Of a stretch of 64,000 bases of DNA, positions 1 to 7,957 are shown in pieces. The DNA is from an uncultured Parafilimonas sp. GTDB lineage: Bacteria > Bacteroidota > Bacteroidia > Chitinophagales > Chitinophagaceae. Position numbers and translations under genes: made by a program. Below the pieces are notes generated by a model. That model had not been told where the DNA came from. It ran no database searches and saw only the letters and a program-made list of their open reading frames with translations. The DNA is taken from assembly GCA_903882935.1 (NCBI GenBank), contig CAIRZB010000004.1, positions 1 through 64,000 on the forward strand, in the 5' to 3' direction. Numbering within the stretch: the first letter of the stretch is position 1; every line of letters begins with the position of its first letter.

Positions 1-139
1 CACAATTTGCTGATTTCCAGCAAATTACAACTTTAAAAACTCCCAAAAAATCAAATCGTCTTAGGCTCAAAATCGGCTGTAACTCAATATTGACAATACT
101 TTCAAAGAACTATTTTTCTCAACGACGCAATGCTAATGA

Positions 140-379
140 AAGTATCGGTATAATTATAAACAACAAAAAGCGCAATTCTTTATCGGTACTTTAGTTGCTT
201 TGGGGCCTAATTATGACGAAAATGGGCGCATGCACTACGATTATGATTTTAATGATGCCTTTTTGATTAATTTCAGCTATAATCCTGATGATAAAGATAA
301 AAATCGAAACTTGGAACGTCATTATTTCGAGGTAACAAAGAATGTATTTGATAAATTTTTTAAAGGCATTTTAGAATAA
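140..379 (+). pseudogene. C-terminal remnant of an unrecognised protein
   Basis: An open frame of 79 codons with good coding character (for example ALGPNYDENGRMHYDYDF and a FFKGILE end) runs from an in-frame TGA at 137 to the TAA at 377-379, but it has no plausible start codon near its left end. The sequence before it is open in another frame from the window edge to about 200, so a frameshifted larger gene running in from the left is possible. I do not recognise the family. The remnant sits at the head of a short accessory zone of small decayed genes. Confidence 0.35.
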
Positions 380-415
380 CACAGTTAACATTACCTATAA
401 ATTTAATCCAATAAT

Positions 416-634
416 ATGGAATCAAAATAGGGTGTAGGCCTTTCAAAAGATGTTCGAAAACTTGCCACAGAATTAAAGGAAAATTACAAATTGTCAGATT
501 TTGAGGCTTTAACTTTGGCATTAAAAGCAGAGCAAAATGAATTATTCAGACTTGCTTTTATGATTAGTTCATCAGATAATTACCCGACTGCTTTAGAAGC
601 AATTGCTAATGCGTTAGGGTACAGCCGTTTGTGA
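416..634 (+). pseudogene. Small gene interrupted by amber codon 5
   Basis: An ATG at 416 opens a 72-codon frame that reads M-E-S-K and then TAG (428-430), after which it stays open to the TGA at 632-634. The remainder is helix-rich and protein-like (LSKDVRKLATELKE, TALEAIANALGYSRL) and contains no ATG before residue 48, so the frame after the TAG has no usual start codon. It is either a recently inactivated gene or a gene started from an unusual codon. No family is recognised. It lies directly before a DUF433 antitoxin-like gene, so it could be a lost member of the same small operon. Confidence 0.4.
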
Positions 635-710
635 AAATTGCGACATTGTGAATGTTTCGATTAAATATACACTTCTGATTTTCAGTAATTTTTCTCTCCA
701 AAACATTGAT

Positions 711-917
711 ATGCGATATCAATTATATAAAAACATCGTGTCGGATACAGATATTTGCAATGGAAAACCAACTATTAAAAATACGCGTATTACGGTACAA
801 TCTATCATGGGTTTGGTACTTGCCGGAGACAACGATGAAGACATTTTACAAAGTTTTCCAAGATTAACTCCTGAAACTTTGCAGGAATGTAAAGATTTTG
901 CCTCCGAAGGATTTTAA
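711..917 (+). CDS. DUF433 family antitoxin-like protein
   Basis: The 68-residue product has the DUF433 signature: an N-terminal YKNIVSDTDICNGKPTIKNTRI strand region, the ITVQSIMGLVLAG helix and an ILQSFPRLTPETLQECKDFA winged-helix end. DUF433 proteins are small DNA-binding proteins usually paired with a DUF5615 PIN-like nuclease as a toxin-antitoxin module. I chose the ATG at 711 because family members begin only a few residues before this motif; an upstream in-frame GTG at 648 would add 21 atypical residues. The next gene starts 13 bases later but is not a DUF5615 protein, so the canonical toxin is missing or replaced. Family assignment is fairly sure; the antitoxin role here is inference. 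Confidence 0.75.
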   Translation: MRYQLYKNIVSDTDICNGKPTIKNTRITVQSIMGLVLAGDNDEDILQSFPRLTPETLQECKDFASEGF

Positions 918-930
918 AGCCCTGAAATAA

Positions 931-1332
931 GTGAAACTCGAATTTCTTGACGATATTAGCGATGGCGGCCGATTTCCGCAGGTTGCCTCAAACCAATTGG
1001 TAAGGCTTTACGATTTTGACGCAGCCCAAGCAAAACTTCTAAAAAAAGAAATTCAACAGACAGTTCTTGAAGAAAAACAGGAACTCAATTTTGCCACACT
1101 TAACTTCATCCTGCCAATCAATTGCAATTTGGTTCTTAATATATCCAATACAAACGAAGGCATTACTTTCTTGAGTAAATCTAACTTTCAATGCAATCTT
1201 ACCTTTGAAAAATTTCAAGAAATGGTTTTTCTGATGGAGCCTTTTTGCGATAAAGAAACAAATGGTTACCAAAGGCTTTATAACATTGACACACCAATTG
1301 ATTTTCTGTTTTCGCCTGGAGGTTCATGGTAA
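931..1332 (+). CDS. Uncharacterised protein beside DUF433 gene
   Basis: This 133-residue acidic protein starts at a GTG (931) 13 bases after the DUF433 stop, so the two are probably co-transcribed. The start gives an orderly MKLEFLDDISDGGRFP beginning; there is no signal peptide or membrane segment. It is predicted to be mixed alpha/beta and ends in a DTPIDFLFSPGGSW tail. I recall similar uncharacterised proteins in other Bacteroidota but cannot name a family. It does not resemble PIN or DUF5615 toxins: no conserved acidic nuclease motif is visible. Its position makes it the natural partner candidate of the DUF433 protein. Confidence 0.6.
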   Translation: MKLEFLDDISDGGRFPQVASNQLVRLYDFDAAQAKLLKKEIQQTVLEEKQELNFATLNFILPINCNLVLNISNTNEGITFLSKSNFQCNLTFEKFQEMVFLMEPFCDKETNGYQRLYNIDTPIDFLFSPGGSW

Positions 1333-1416
1333 ATTGAATTAGGATATATTATAGAGTTATGCAAAATTTGCCCAACAAGTGTTCTCTATGAAATCAAAAA
1401 AACGAACTCTTTCACA

Positions 1417-1977
1417 ATGAACGAAAAAACTAACGCTGCTAAAAGCCCCCCTTCAGGGGATGGGGGCATGGTTGGCGGTATCTTCCTTATCGGCCTTATG
1501 GGCAGCGGCAAAAGCTATTGGGGTAAAAAGTTGGGCAAAAAGCTGAAAACGGGCGCGTACGACCTGGACTATTTGGTGGAGACCAACGAGGAAAAAACCA
1601 TTTCGGAGATATTTGCCGACGACGGGGAAGAGTATTTCCGCAAATCGGAAGCGAAAATATTACGCTGGTTTGCCCAAAAGAAGGCCTATGTGCTGTCAAC
1701 CGGCGGGGGTACCCCTTGCTTTCATGATAATATGGCATGGATGAACGAGCAGGGACTAACAATTTGGCTGGACGAACCCGTAGAAGTTTTGGTACAACGG
1801 CTAGGCACGGAAACAAACCACCGCCCGCTGATAAAAAATTTGACCGGCAGCCAACTACACGATTTTTTGGCCGCCAAAAGAGCGGAGCGGCTGCCGTTTT
1901 ACAGCCAGGCGCAATACCATTTAAACGGCAATATTACCGATGCCAGTTTTACCAAAATATTACAGCAACATGCATAA
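1417..1977 (+). CDS. aroK: Shikimate kinase
   Basis: AroK phosphorylates shikimate with ATP in the chorismate pathway in the cytoplasm. The Walker A motif GLMGSGKS is at residues 26-33, the shikimate-binding Asp in DLDYLVE near 49-51, Arg75 (EEYFRKSE) and the GGGTP loop at 96-100, with the lid arginine in NHRPLI near 141. Length without the N-terminal extension is typical (about 170). Residues 9-17 (KSPPSGDGG) are encoded by a 27-base repeat that also occurs inverted near 2354; a second ATG at 1468 would give the usual short N terminus and may be the true start. The stop overlaps the next gene by 8 bases. Confidence 0.93.
   Translation: MNEKTNAAKSPPSGDGGMVGGIFLIGLMGSGKSYWGKKLGKKLKTGAYDLDYLVETNEEKTISEIFADDGEEYFRKSEAKILRWFAQKKAYVLSTGGGTPCFHDNMAWMNEQGLTIWLDEPVEVLVQRLGTETNHRPLIKNLTGSQLHDFLAAKRAERLPFYSQAQYHLNGNITDASFTKILQQHA
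1441..1467 (+). repeat. 27-base repeat, copy 1 (in aroK)
   Basis: The sequence begins AAAAGCCCCCCTTCAGGGGA and ends TGGGGGC. It lies in frame at the 5' end of aroK and its reverse complement flanks are seen at 2354-2404. It resembles the short GC-rich dispersed repeats that are frequent in Bacteroidota genomes. Confidence 0.6.
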
Positions 1978-2392
1978 AACATTTGTTTCCACTGCGGCGT
2001 ATTTAGGCGCATTATCTGTGGCATTGGGTGCCTTTGGGGCACATGCCCTTAAGGCAATACTAAACCCGGAGGCGCTGGCTATTTTTGAAACGGCCGTGCG
2101 GTACCAGTTTTACCATGTGTTTGCGTTGCTGGCGGCGGGCATGCTATACAACTATAGCCCCAATAAATTTATCATTTGGGCAGGCAGGCTGTTTATGGCC
2201 GGTATAGTGCTTTTTTCCGGCTCACTGTATGCATTGGTGTACATAAAAAATGCCGAAAACCTAGGCCTGTATTGGGTTGGGGCAATTACACCTATAGGCG
2301 GCCTTTGCTTTATTGCCGGCTGGGTTTGCCTGGCTATCGGGGTAAAAAACCATGCCCCCATCCTCCCGATGCGGCATCGGGACAGGCTCTAA
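1970..2392 (+). CDS. DUF423 family inner-membrane protein
   Basis: The product is a small protein with four hydrophobic segments, matching DUF423 (YgdD family): an N-terminal LGALSVALGAFGAHALK motif, the YHVFALLAAGML helix, LFSGSLYALV, and a final GAITPIGGLCFIAGWVCLAIG helix. Function of the family is unknown. I placed the start at ATG 1970, which gives the usual MHKTF-type beginning and an 8-base overlap with aroK, suggesting translational coupling. The last 13 residues (after GVKN) are not family-like: they are encoded by a GC-rich repeat (2354-2404) that has replaced or extended the natural C terminus. Confidence 0.85.
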   Translation: MHKTFVSTAAYLGALSVALGAFGAHALKAILNPEALAIFETAVRYQFYHVFALLAAGMLYNYSPNKFIIWAGRLFMAGIVLFSGSLYALVYIKNAENLGLYWVGAITPIGGLCFIAGWVCLAIGVKNHAPILPMRHRDRL

Positions 2393-2404
2393 AGGGGGGC
2401 TTTA
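2354..2404 (-). repeat. Inverted copy of the 27-base repeat with hairpin inside
   Basis: The outer parts (GCCCCCATCC at the left, GGGGGGCTTT at the right) match the reverse complement of the 1441-1467 element. Between them sits a perfect hairpin, TCCCGATGC-G-GCATCGGGA (2364-2382). The element supplies the stop codon and the last residues of the DUF423 gene. Confidence 0.55.
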
Positions 2405-2502
2405 ATGCTGCCTTAGGTTTGCTAGGCAGGCTAAACTTCTTTACAATATTTCCGTCCAAAAAAATTGATCAATATTTAAGGCGGGCCAAAAAGCAGTTAT
2501 AA

Positions 2503-2913
2503 TCAATCTTTGTCGCCGTCCATCTTATTAAAATCCATATCATCCCCATCCAGTAATTCCCGCTCTATTTCCTCCATTTGCACTATATCCCAAGCCTCAC
2601 TTTCGCTGGGGGTAATATTCATTAAATCCAACAGTTCCAGCTCCTCCAGTTTTTTTTCTAAATTATTTTGAATTTCGCAAATTACAAAAGAAGCACTACT
2701 TTCATAAAACTGTTGTTGCAATTTTACTAACCGCTCTGCAGCTAAAGCATCAACAGTACTAACGTTTTTCAGGTTCAAAACAACATTTTTAGGGTTGTTT
2801 TGCAGGTATTGCACAATAACAGAAGAAAGTTCTGCTGTTAAATTGTCAGATAAAACATCCGTATCTGGTGTTATAACCGTAAATTTCTCTCTGGTATCAA
2901 TTTTGACCTGCAT
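2503..2913 (-). CDS. STAS domain protein
   Basis: The first 100 or so residues form a STAS domain like anti-anti-sigma factors: a MQVKIDTREKFTVITPDTDVL strand pair, the NPKNVVLNLKNVSTVDALAA motif and a following helix. The phosphorylatable Ser of SpoIIAA-type proteins (DSSG) is replaced here by VDALA with a Thr/Ser just before it, so classical phospho-regulation is uncertain. Residues 100-136 form a very acidic tail (ELLDGDDMDFNKMDGDKD). In many Bacteroidota such a gene stands before ribonuclease Z; that gene is absent here. It is divergent from clpC with 93 bases between the starts. Confidence 0.75.
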   Translation of the reverse strand: MQVKIDTREKFTVITPDTDVLSDNLTAELSSVIVQYLQNNPKNVVLNLKNVSTVDALAAERLVKLQQQFYESSASFVICEIQNNLEKKLEELELLDLMNITPSESEAWDIVQMEEIERELLDGDDMDFNKMDGDKD

Positions 2914-3006
2914 ACAGCTGTACTATTATTAAATGATTAACAGGTGTTGGTTTTTGTTTTTAAACAGGCTTCAAAAATATTTGTTATAATTGTATAAACA
3001 CAGAAA

Positions 3007-5538
3007 ATGGATAATAACTTTTCAGCGCAGGTTAAGGAGATCATTTCGTTTAGCAGGGAGGAAGCTTTGCGGCTGGGGAATGATTTTATTGGAACGGAGC
3101 ATTTGCTGTTGGGCTTGATAAGGGAGGGGGAGAACACAGCCATTAAAATACTTAAGCAGTTGAATGTAGACCTTTATGAACTGAGGAAGGAAGTTGAACT
3201 GGCAGTAAAAGACAAAACCGGTAAAAACATAGCAAACATTAACAGCCTGCCACTAACCCGGCAAGCCGAAAAAGTGATACGTGTTACCGTATTAGAGGCA
3301 AAAGCCCTTAAAAGCCCACTGGTGGAAACAGAGCACCTAATGCTCTCCATCCTTAAAAACAAAGAGAATATTGCCACACAAATACTTAACCAGTTTGAAG
3401 TGGATTACGACATTTTTAGAAACGAGTTGGGCATGGTAAAAAGCAGTGACGTACGGAGTGAATACACCGAAGAAAACGATGACGATTTTGACGAGGAAAG
3501 AAAAGGCAGTTACCCATCGCAACAAAAAAGCAAACAACCCGGTAACGCTAAAAGCAAAACACCGGTGTTGGATAATTTTGGGCGAGATATTACCAAATTG
3601 GCAGAAACTGGCGCACTTGACCCCATCGTGGGCCGCGAAAGTGAAATAGAACGCGTTTCGCAAATACTCTCCCGCCGTAAAAAGAACAACCCGATATTAA
3701 TCGGCGAGCCTGGTGTGGGTAAAACTGCCATTGTGGAAGGTTTGGCCTTACGAATTGTGCAGCGTAAAGTGAGCAGGGTTTTGTTTGACAAAAGGGTTAT
3801 TTCCCTTGACCTTGCCGCGCTGGTGGCCGGTACCAAATACCGCGGCCAGTTTGAAGAGCGGATGAAGGCTATTATGAATGAGTTGGAAAAGAACCGCGAC
3901 GTAATTCTTTTTATTGATGAAATACATACCATTGTTGGCGCAGGCGGCGCAAGCGGCTCGTTGGATGCCAGCAATATATTTAAACCCGCCCTGGCAAGGG
4001 GTGAGTTGCAATGCATAGGTGCCTCTACCTTGGATGAGTATAGGATGTACATTGAAAAAGATGGTGCACTGGACCGCCGTTTTCAAAAAGTGATGGTTGA
4101 GCCGCCAACAGTGGATGAAACAATACAGATACTGACCAATATTAAAACCCGTTACGAAGACTACCACAACGTTATTTACAGCGATGACGCTATTGAGGCT
4201 TGTGTAAAACTGAGCGACCGTTACATGACCGACCGTCTGTTGCCCGACAAAGCCATTGACGTGCTGGATGAAGTGGGTGCAAGGGTACACTTGAAAAACA
4301 TAAACGTTCCGCAAAATATCATCGATCTGGAAAAACAGATTGAGGAGATTAAACAGGAAAAAAACAAGGTGGTTAAGAGCCAGCGTTTTGAAGAAGCTGC
4401 GGCATTGCGCGACACCGAAAAACGCTTGGGCGAAGAACTTGACAAGGCTAAACACCAATGGGAGGAAGAAAGCAAAAACAAGCGCTACCCCATTAACGAG
4501 GAAGCAATTGCCGAAGTGGTGAGTATGATGACGGGCATACCTGTAAAACGTATGGTACAGGCCGAAACCGACAAGCTGCGCAAAATGGGCGATGACATGA
4601 AGGAAATGGTGGTTGGCCAAGCCGAAGCCATTAGCAAAGTGGTAAAAGCCATACAACGTAACCGCGTTGGGTTAAAAGACCCCAAAAAGCCAATTGGCAC
4701 CTTTATTTTTCTTGGGCCGACTGGCGTAGGTAAAACAGAGCTTGCCAGAGCATTGGCGAGGTATATGTTCGATTCGGAAAACTCACTTATCCGCATTGAT
4801 ATGAGTGAGTACATGGAGAAGTTTACGGTAAGCCGCTTAATTGGTGCGCCTCCGGGTTATGTTGGGTATGAAGAAGGTGGCCAGTTGACAGAGAAAGTAC
4901 GCCGTAAGCCTTACAGCGTAATACTGTTAGATGAAATTGAAAAAGCACACCCTGATATTTATAACATACTGTTACAAGTATTGGATGACGGTATATTAAC
5001 AGATGGCCTTGGCAGAAAGATTGATTTTAAGAACTCGCTGATTATCATGACCTCCAATATTGGCGTACGGCAGTTGAAGGAGTTTGGTGACGGAGTAGGT
5101 TTTGCCACGGCTGCGCGGCAGAACAACCAGGAGGAGAATAATAAAGCGGTAATTGAGAAAGCACTTAAGCGCACCTTTTCGCCAGAGTTTTTAAACCGTG
5201 TAGACGATGTGGTGGTATTTAACTCGCTTACCAAGGAGCATATATTTGAAATAATCGACATCTTGATGAAGGGAGTGCACAAACGCCTTGTTAACCTTGG
5301 CTTTACCCTGGAACTTACCAAAGAAGCAAAAGATTTTATAGCCGACAAAGGATACGACAGCCAGTTTGGGGCCAGGCCTTTGCACCGCGCCATCCAAAAA
5401 TATTTGGAAGACCCTTTGGCCGAGGAAATACTAAACATGAACGTTAAAAATGGCGACAAGTTAATTGCCGGCTTTGATGGTGAAAACGGTAAGATAAAGT
5501 TTACTTTGGAAAAGACCGAAGAAGCAGCAAATGTTTAA
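3007..5538 (+). CDS. clpC: Clp protease ATP-binding subunit ClpC
   Basis: A class I Hsp100 unfoldase that feeds proteins to ClpP. The double N-terminal Clp repeat covers about residues 1-150, followed by an acidic linker; AAA1 has Walker A GEPGVGKT near 233-240 and the [12 protein letters not shown] Walker B; a UVR coiled region ([15 protein letters not shown]... [12 protein letters not shown]) lies near 439-480, which marks ClpC rather than ClpA or ClpB; AAA2 has GPTGVGKT near 570. A VGFA loop after [13 protein letters not shown] is the expected ClpP docking tripeptide. Length 843 is normal. It is a single-gene unit, with a strong terminator right after it; no clpP or mcsA/mcsB is nearby. 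Confidence 0.97.
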   Translation: MDNNFSAQVKEIISFSREEALRLGNDFIGTEHLLLGLIREGENTAIKILKQLNVDLYELRKEVELAVKDKTGKNIANINSLPLTRQAEKVIRVTVLEAKALKSPLVETEHLMLSILKNKENIATQILNQFEVDYDIFRNELGMVKSSDVRSEYTEENDDDFDEERKGSYPSQQKSKQPGNAKSKTPVLDNFGRDITKLAETGALDPIVGRESEIERVSQILSRRKKNNPILIGEPGVGKTAIVEGLALRIVQRKVSRVLFDKRVISLDLAALVAGTKYRGQFEERMKAIMNELEKNRDVILFIDEIHTIVGAGGASGSLDASNIFKPALARGELQCIGASTLDEYRMYIEKDGALDRRFQKVMVEPPTVDETIQILTNIKTRYEDYHNVIYSDDAIEACVKLSDRYMTDRLLPDKAIDVLDEVGARVHLKNINVPQNIIDLEKQIEEIKQEKNKVVKSQRFEEAAALRDTEKRLGEELDKAKHQWEEESKNKRYPINEEAIAEVVSMMTGIPVKRMVQAETDKLRKMGDDMKEMVVGQAEAISKVVKAIQRNRVGLKDPKKPIGTFIFLGPTGVGKTELARALARYMFDSENSLIRIDMSEYMEKFTVSRLIGAPPGYVGYEEGGQLTEKVRRKPYSVILLDEIEKAHPDIYNILLQVLDDGILTDGLGRKIDFKNSLIIMTSNIGVRQLKEFGDGVGFATAARQNNQEENNKAVIEKALKRTFSPEFLNRVDDVVVFNSLTKEHIFEIIDILMKGVHKRLVNLGFTLELTKEAKDFIADKGYDSQFGARPLHRAIQKYLEDPLAEEILNMNVKNGDKLIAGFDGENGKIKFTLEKTEEAANV

Positions 5539-5560
5539 TTAGCATAGCTTATCAAGTAAA

Positions 5561-5596
5561 AGCCCCGTTCTGCTGTTGCAGAACGGGGCTTTTTTT
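5561..5596 (+). terminator. Rho-independent terminator of clpC
   Basis: A perfect 13-base-pair stem (AGCCCCGTTCTGC, 5561-5573, with its complement at 5578-5590), loop TGTT, then seven T residues. Confidence 0.95.
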
Positions 5597-5713
5597 GTTG
5601 ACAATGGCGGCGGCAACCAATCGTAAAACTCTTTTTCAGCTATGTCAATTTTATTTGACATCATTTTTGGCAGTACAATTTATGCGTAACTTTGACCATC
5701 AAAGACTATCAAT

Positions 5714-6097
5714 ATGATTATTAAAATACCTGTTAGATATGAAGGGGAAAACGGAGAAAAAACTCTTTACACGCTTTTTGACAGCGGGTCAACTTTTTCC
5801 TGCATCCATCCTGATTTCATTGAAGATATCGGTGATGCACAAAAGTTATATCGCCCTTTAGAAGTAGCTACGGCCAACGAAGGCACTTATATGAAAATTG
5901 AGCAAAGGCTTATGGCAGACTTTTATATAAACGAAATCCGAATGTCTGATGAGTTTATGATTGTGCCTAACTTAAGTGAAGATGCAATCATCGGTGCAAC
6001 AACCATGCAGAAATGGAGGATTAAATTAGACTTTGAACACGATACGGTAATCATTGACCCGAAAATTGCGAAAGCAATTTTGAAACAACTGAAATAA
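5714..6097 (+). CDS. Retropepsin-like aspartic protease domain protein
   Basis: The 127-residue protein is essentially one retroviral-type aspartyl protease fold. The catalytic motif is FDSGST (residues 22-27, in the usual D-S/T-G form), followed by a flap region and the second psi-loop-like segment EDAIIGATTMQKWRIKLDF, where the family usually has an hydrophobic-hydrophobic-G motif. There is no signal peptide, so it should be cytoplasmic and act as a homodimer if active. The start ATG at 5714 follows a 175-base gap after clpC. No operon partner is apparent; the following secreted protein begins 36 bases downstream. Substrate unknown. Confidence 0.75.
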   Translation: MIIKIPVRYEGENGEKTLYTLFDSGSTFSCIHPDFIEDIGDAQKLYRPLEVATANEGTYMKIEQRLMADFYINEIRMSDEFMIVPNLSEDAIIGATTMQKWRIKLDFEHDTVIIDPKIAKAILKQLK

Positions 6098-6133
6098 CCG
6101 GCACTCCGATAACTCAAACCCAAAATTTTCTGC

Positions 6134-6703
6134 ATGAAATATTTTTTTGTGGTACTGATTTTTTTATGTGCTAGGTACAATTGTATAGCACAATTCCAAA
6201 TAACCAAACCAGACAGTACTGCTTTGCCAAAGGGCATTATCTTAAAAGGGCATCTTGTAAATACTGCGCGTTGGAGCGACAGCCTTGGCGATAACGTTGT
6301 GATACTTACTGAAACAGGCGAATACCAGAGCCCAACAATGAAAGATGATGACAGTTACAGGGATGAGGAGCTGTATGGTTATCACTATTTGGTTCAAAGA
6401 GATTCACTGAAAATATTGTGGAAGGTATATGATTTTATAAAAGAGTGCCCCGTTGATTTGAAGGCTAATTTTATTAAAAATGCTTTTTCGGTTACTGACC
6501 TTAACCATGATGGCCAAGCGGAAATATGGCTGATGTATAAAACAGTTTGCCATGGCGATGTAAGCCCCAGCACCATGAAAATAATTATGTACGAGGGTAG
6601 CCAGAAATTTGCCCTTAGGGGTACAAACAGGGTAAAAGTATCCGCAAACAAATTTCTGGGTGGTGAATATTTTTTTGACGATTCTTTTAAGACCAGCCCC
6701 TAA
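6134..6703 (+). CDS. Secreted protein, M949_RS01915-like
   Basis: A signal peptide of about 19 residues (MKYFFVVLIFLCARYNCIAQ) precedes a 170-residue mature domain. The segments KNAFSVTDLNHDGQAEIWLMY and CHGDVSPSTMKIIMYEG resemble a Bacteroidota family that databases list as M949_RS01915 (surface polysaccharide biosynthesis in name only); this is from memory. DLNHDGQAE looks like a calcium-binding DxNxDGxxE loop of the FG-GAP or dockerin kind. Biochemical function is unknown. It follows the retropepsin-like gene by 36 bases and may be co-transcribed with it. Confidence 0.6.
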   Translation: MKYFFVVLIFLCARYNCIAQFQITKPDSTALPKGIILKGHLVNTARWSDSLGDNVVILTETGEYQSPTMKDDDSYRDEELYGYHYLVQRDSLKILWKVYDFIKECPVDLKANFIKNAFSVTDLNHDGQAEIWLMYKTVCHGDVSPSTMKIIMYEGSQKFALRGTNRVKVSANKFLGGEYFFDDSFKTSP

Positions 6704-6847
6704 GCCTTTCGGGAATATGCAAAACAATTATGGCAAAAAAACATTTTGGAAACCTGGGAATAAATAAGGCAGGCGGATAAACCATTGTGCATTAAGCAAC
6801 CAACACAATAGTTGTTTCCTACTTTGCAGTTTTAGCTTTCATATATT

Positions 6848-7837
6848 TCACTTCATTATGCCCGGTATAACAGTAACCGTTGCTTTGTGGCCACTGCGCA
6901 ACACGCCAATCTGTTTTTCTACCCCAATCGTTTCCTGCTTTAGCAGCTTATGCAAATCATCTACCGAGCCAACGGGCTTTCCGTCAAAGTCAACAATTAT
7001 ATCACCTGTTCTTAATTCGTTATTGTACACATTAACGTCAGCTACTTTTTCAAAAATGTACACCCCAGTTTTTTTCTGTAGCTTATTAACAGCAACAATC
7101 CTTTCCGTAAGGTTTACCAATTGCCCGGCAATACCCAAGTAAGCGCGGTTAACTTTACCGTCCATAATTATTTTTCCAGCAATAAAAGAGGATAGGTTTG
7201 AAGAAACTGCAAAACACAACCCTTGTGCCGATGGTATAGTGGCAGTGTTAATACCAATCACATTACCGTCAGAATCTACCAAAGGCCCGCCCGAGTTACC
7301 TGGGTTTAAGGCGGCATCGGTTTGTATAACATCATCAATCAACCGGCCGTTCTTTGCGCGTAATGTTCTGCCTAATGCACTTACCACTCCGGCTGTTACG
7401 GTATACTGTAACCCTAGGGGGTTGCCAATGGCCACAGCTATTTGGCCCGCCTGCAGCACATCCGAGTTAGCAAATGCCAACGCCTTTAAGTTACTGTCGT
7501 AAATTTTTAGCACGGCAATATCAGTGGAAGGGTCAGCGCCCTTTAAGTCTGCCTGTAACTGGCGCCCGTCGCTAAACATAACCATAATCTTCACCCCGTC
7601 TTCCACTACATGGTGGTTGGTAACAATATACCCGTCTGACGAAATAACAAAACCCGAACCCGATGCTGGCGCAGTGGTTTGTTTGTTTGTTCGTGGGTCG
7701 CGCATTTTTTTATCTACTTGAATATGCACCACCGACTGCGACACACGGGCTGCAACGCCTGCGATTGTTTTTGAATAGGCATTTAAAATGTACCCATCCT
7801 TGTTTTCATAATTAATAAATGATACACCTACATCCAT
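6848..7837 (-). CDS. HtrA/DegP-like serine protease with one PDZ domain
   Basis: A trypsin-like protease domain (about residues 30-230) is followed by a single PDZ domain (about 235-325). The catalytic triad is visible: His76 in TNHHVV, Asp106 in STDIAVL, Ser182 in NPGNSGGP. HtrA proteases degrade or refold damaged envelope proteins. This one starts MDVGVSFINYENKDGY with no signal peptide or membrane anchor, so either it is cytoplasmic or the true N terminus is not represented; the upstream sequence to the divergent gene at 7958 offers no signal peptide in frame. At 329 residues it is shorter than DegP (two PDZ). Divergent from the serine hydrolase gene with a 120-base shared promoter region. 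Confidence 0.9.
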   Translation of the reverse strand: MDVGVSFINYENKDGYILNAYSKTIAGVAARVSQSVVHIQVDKKMRDPRTNKQTTAPASGSGFVISSDGYIVTNHHVVEDGVKIMVMFSDGRQLQADLKGADPSTDIAVLKIYDSNLKALAFANSDVLQAGQIAVAIGNPLGLQYTVTAGVVSALGRTLRAKNGRLIDDVIQTDAALNPGNSGGPLVDSDGNVIGINTATIPSAQGLCFAVSSNLSSFIAGKIIMDGKVNRAYLGIAGQLVNLTERIVAVNKLQKKTGVYIFEKVADVNVYNNELRTGDIIVDFDGKPVGSVDDLHKLLKQETIGVEKQIGVLRSGHKATVTVIPGIMK

Positions 7838-7957
7838 ACACCATTTTACTTAGTTTACCTAATTGCTTACCAGTTTTTATTAAATGACAGTTTGGCCGAA
7901 AAAACAGTTTTTTGTACAATCGTTTATTGCCATAAATTGTAAACCAAATACCGATGC

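Noticed and set aside
2176-2502. 108-codon plus-strand frame overlapping DUF423
   Set aside because: Most of it is out-of-frame DUF423 sequence and the tail after 2400 shows no domain.
3748-4656. 302-codon open frame on the minus strand over clpC
   Set aside because: It mirrors the codon pattern of clpC on the opposite strand, has no recognisable domain and its product is rich in His, Phe and Asn as expected of an antisense frame.
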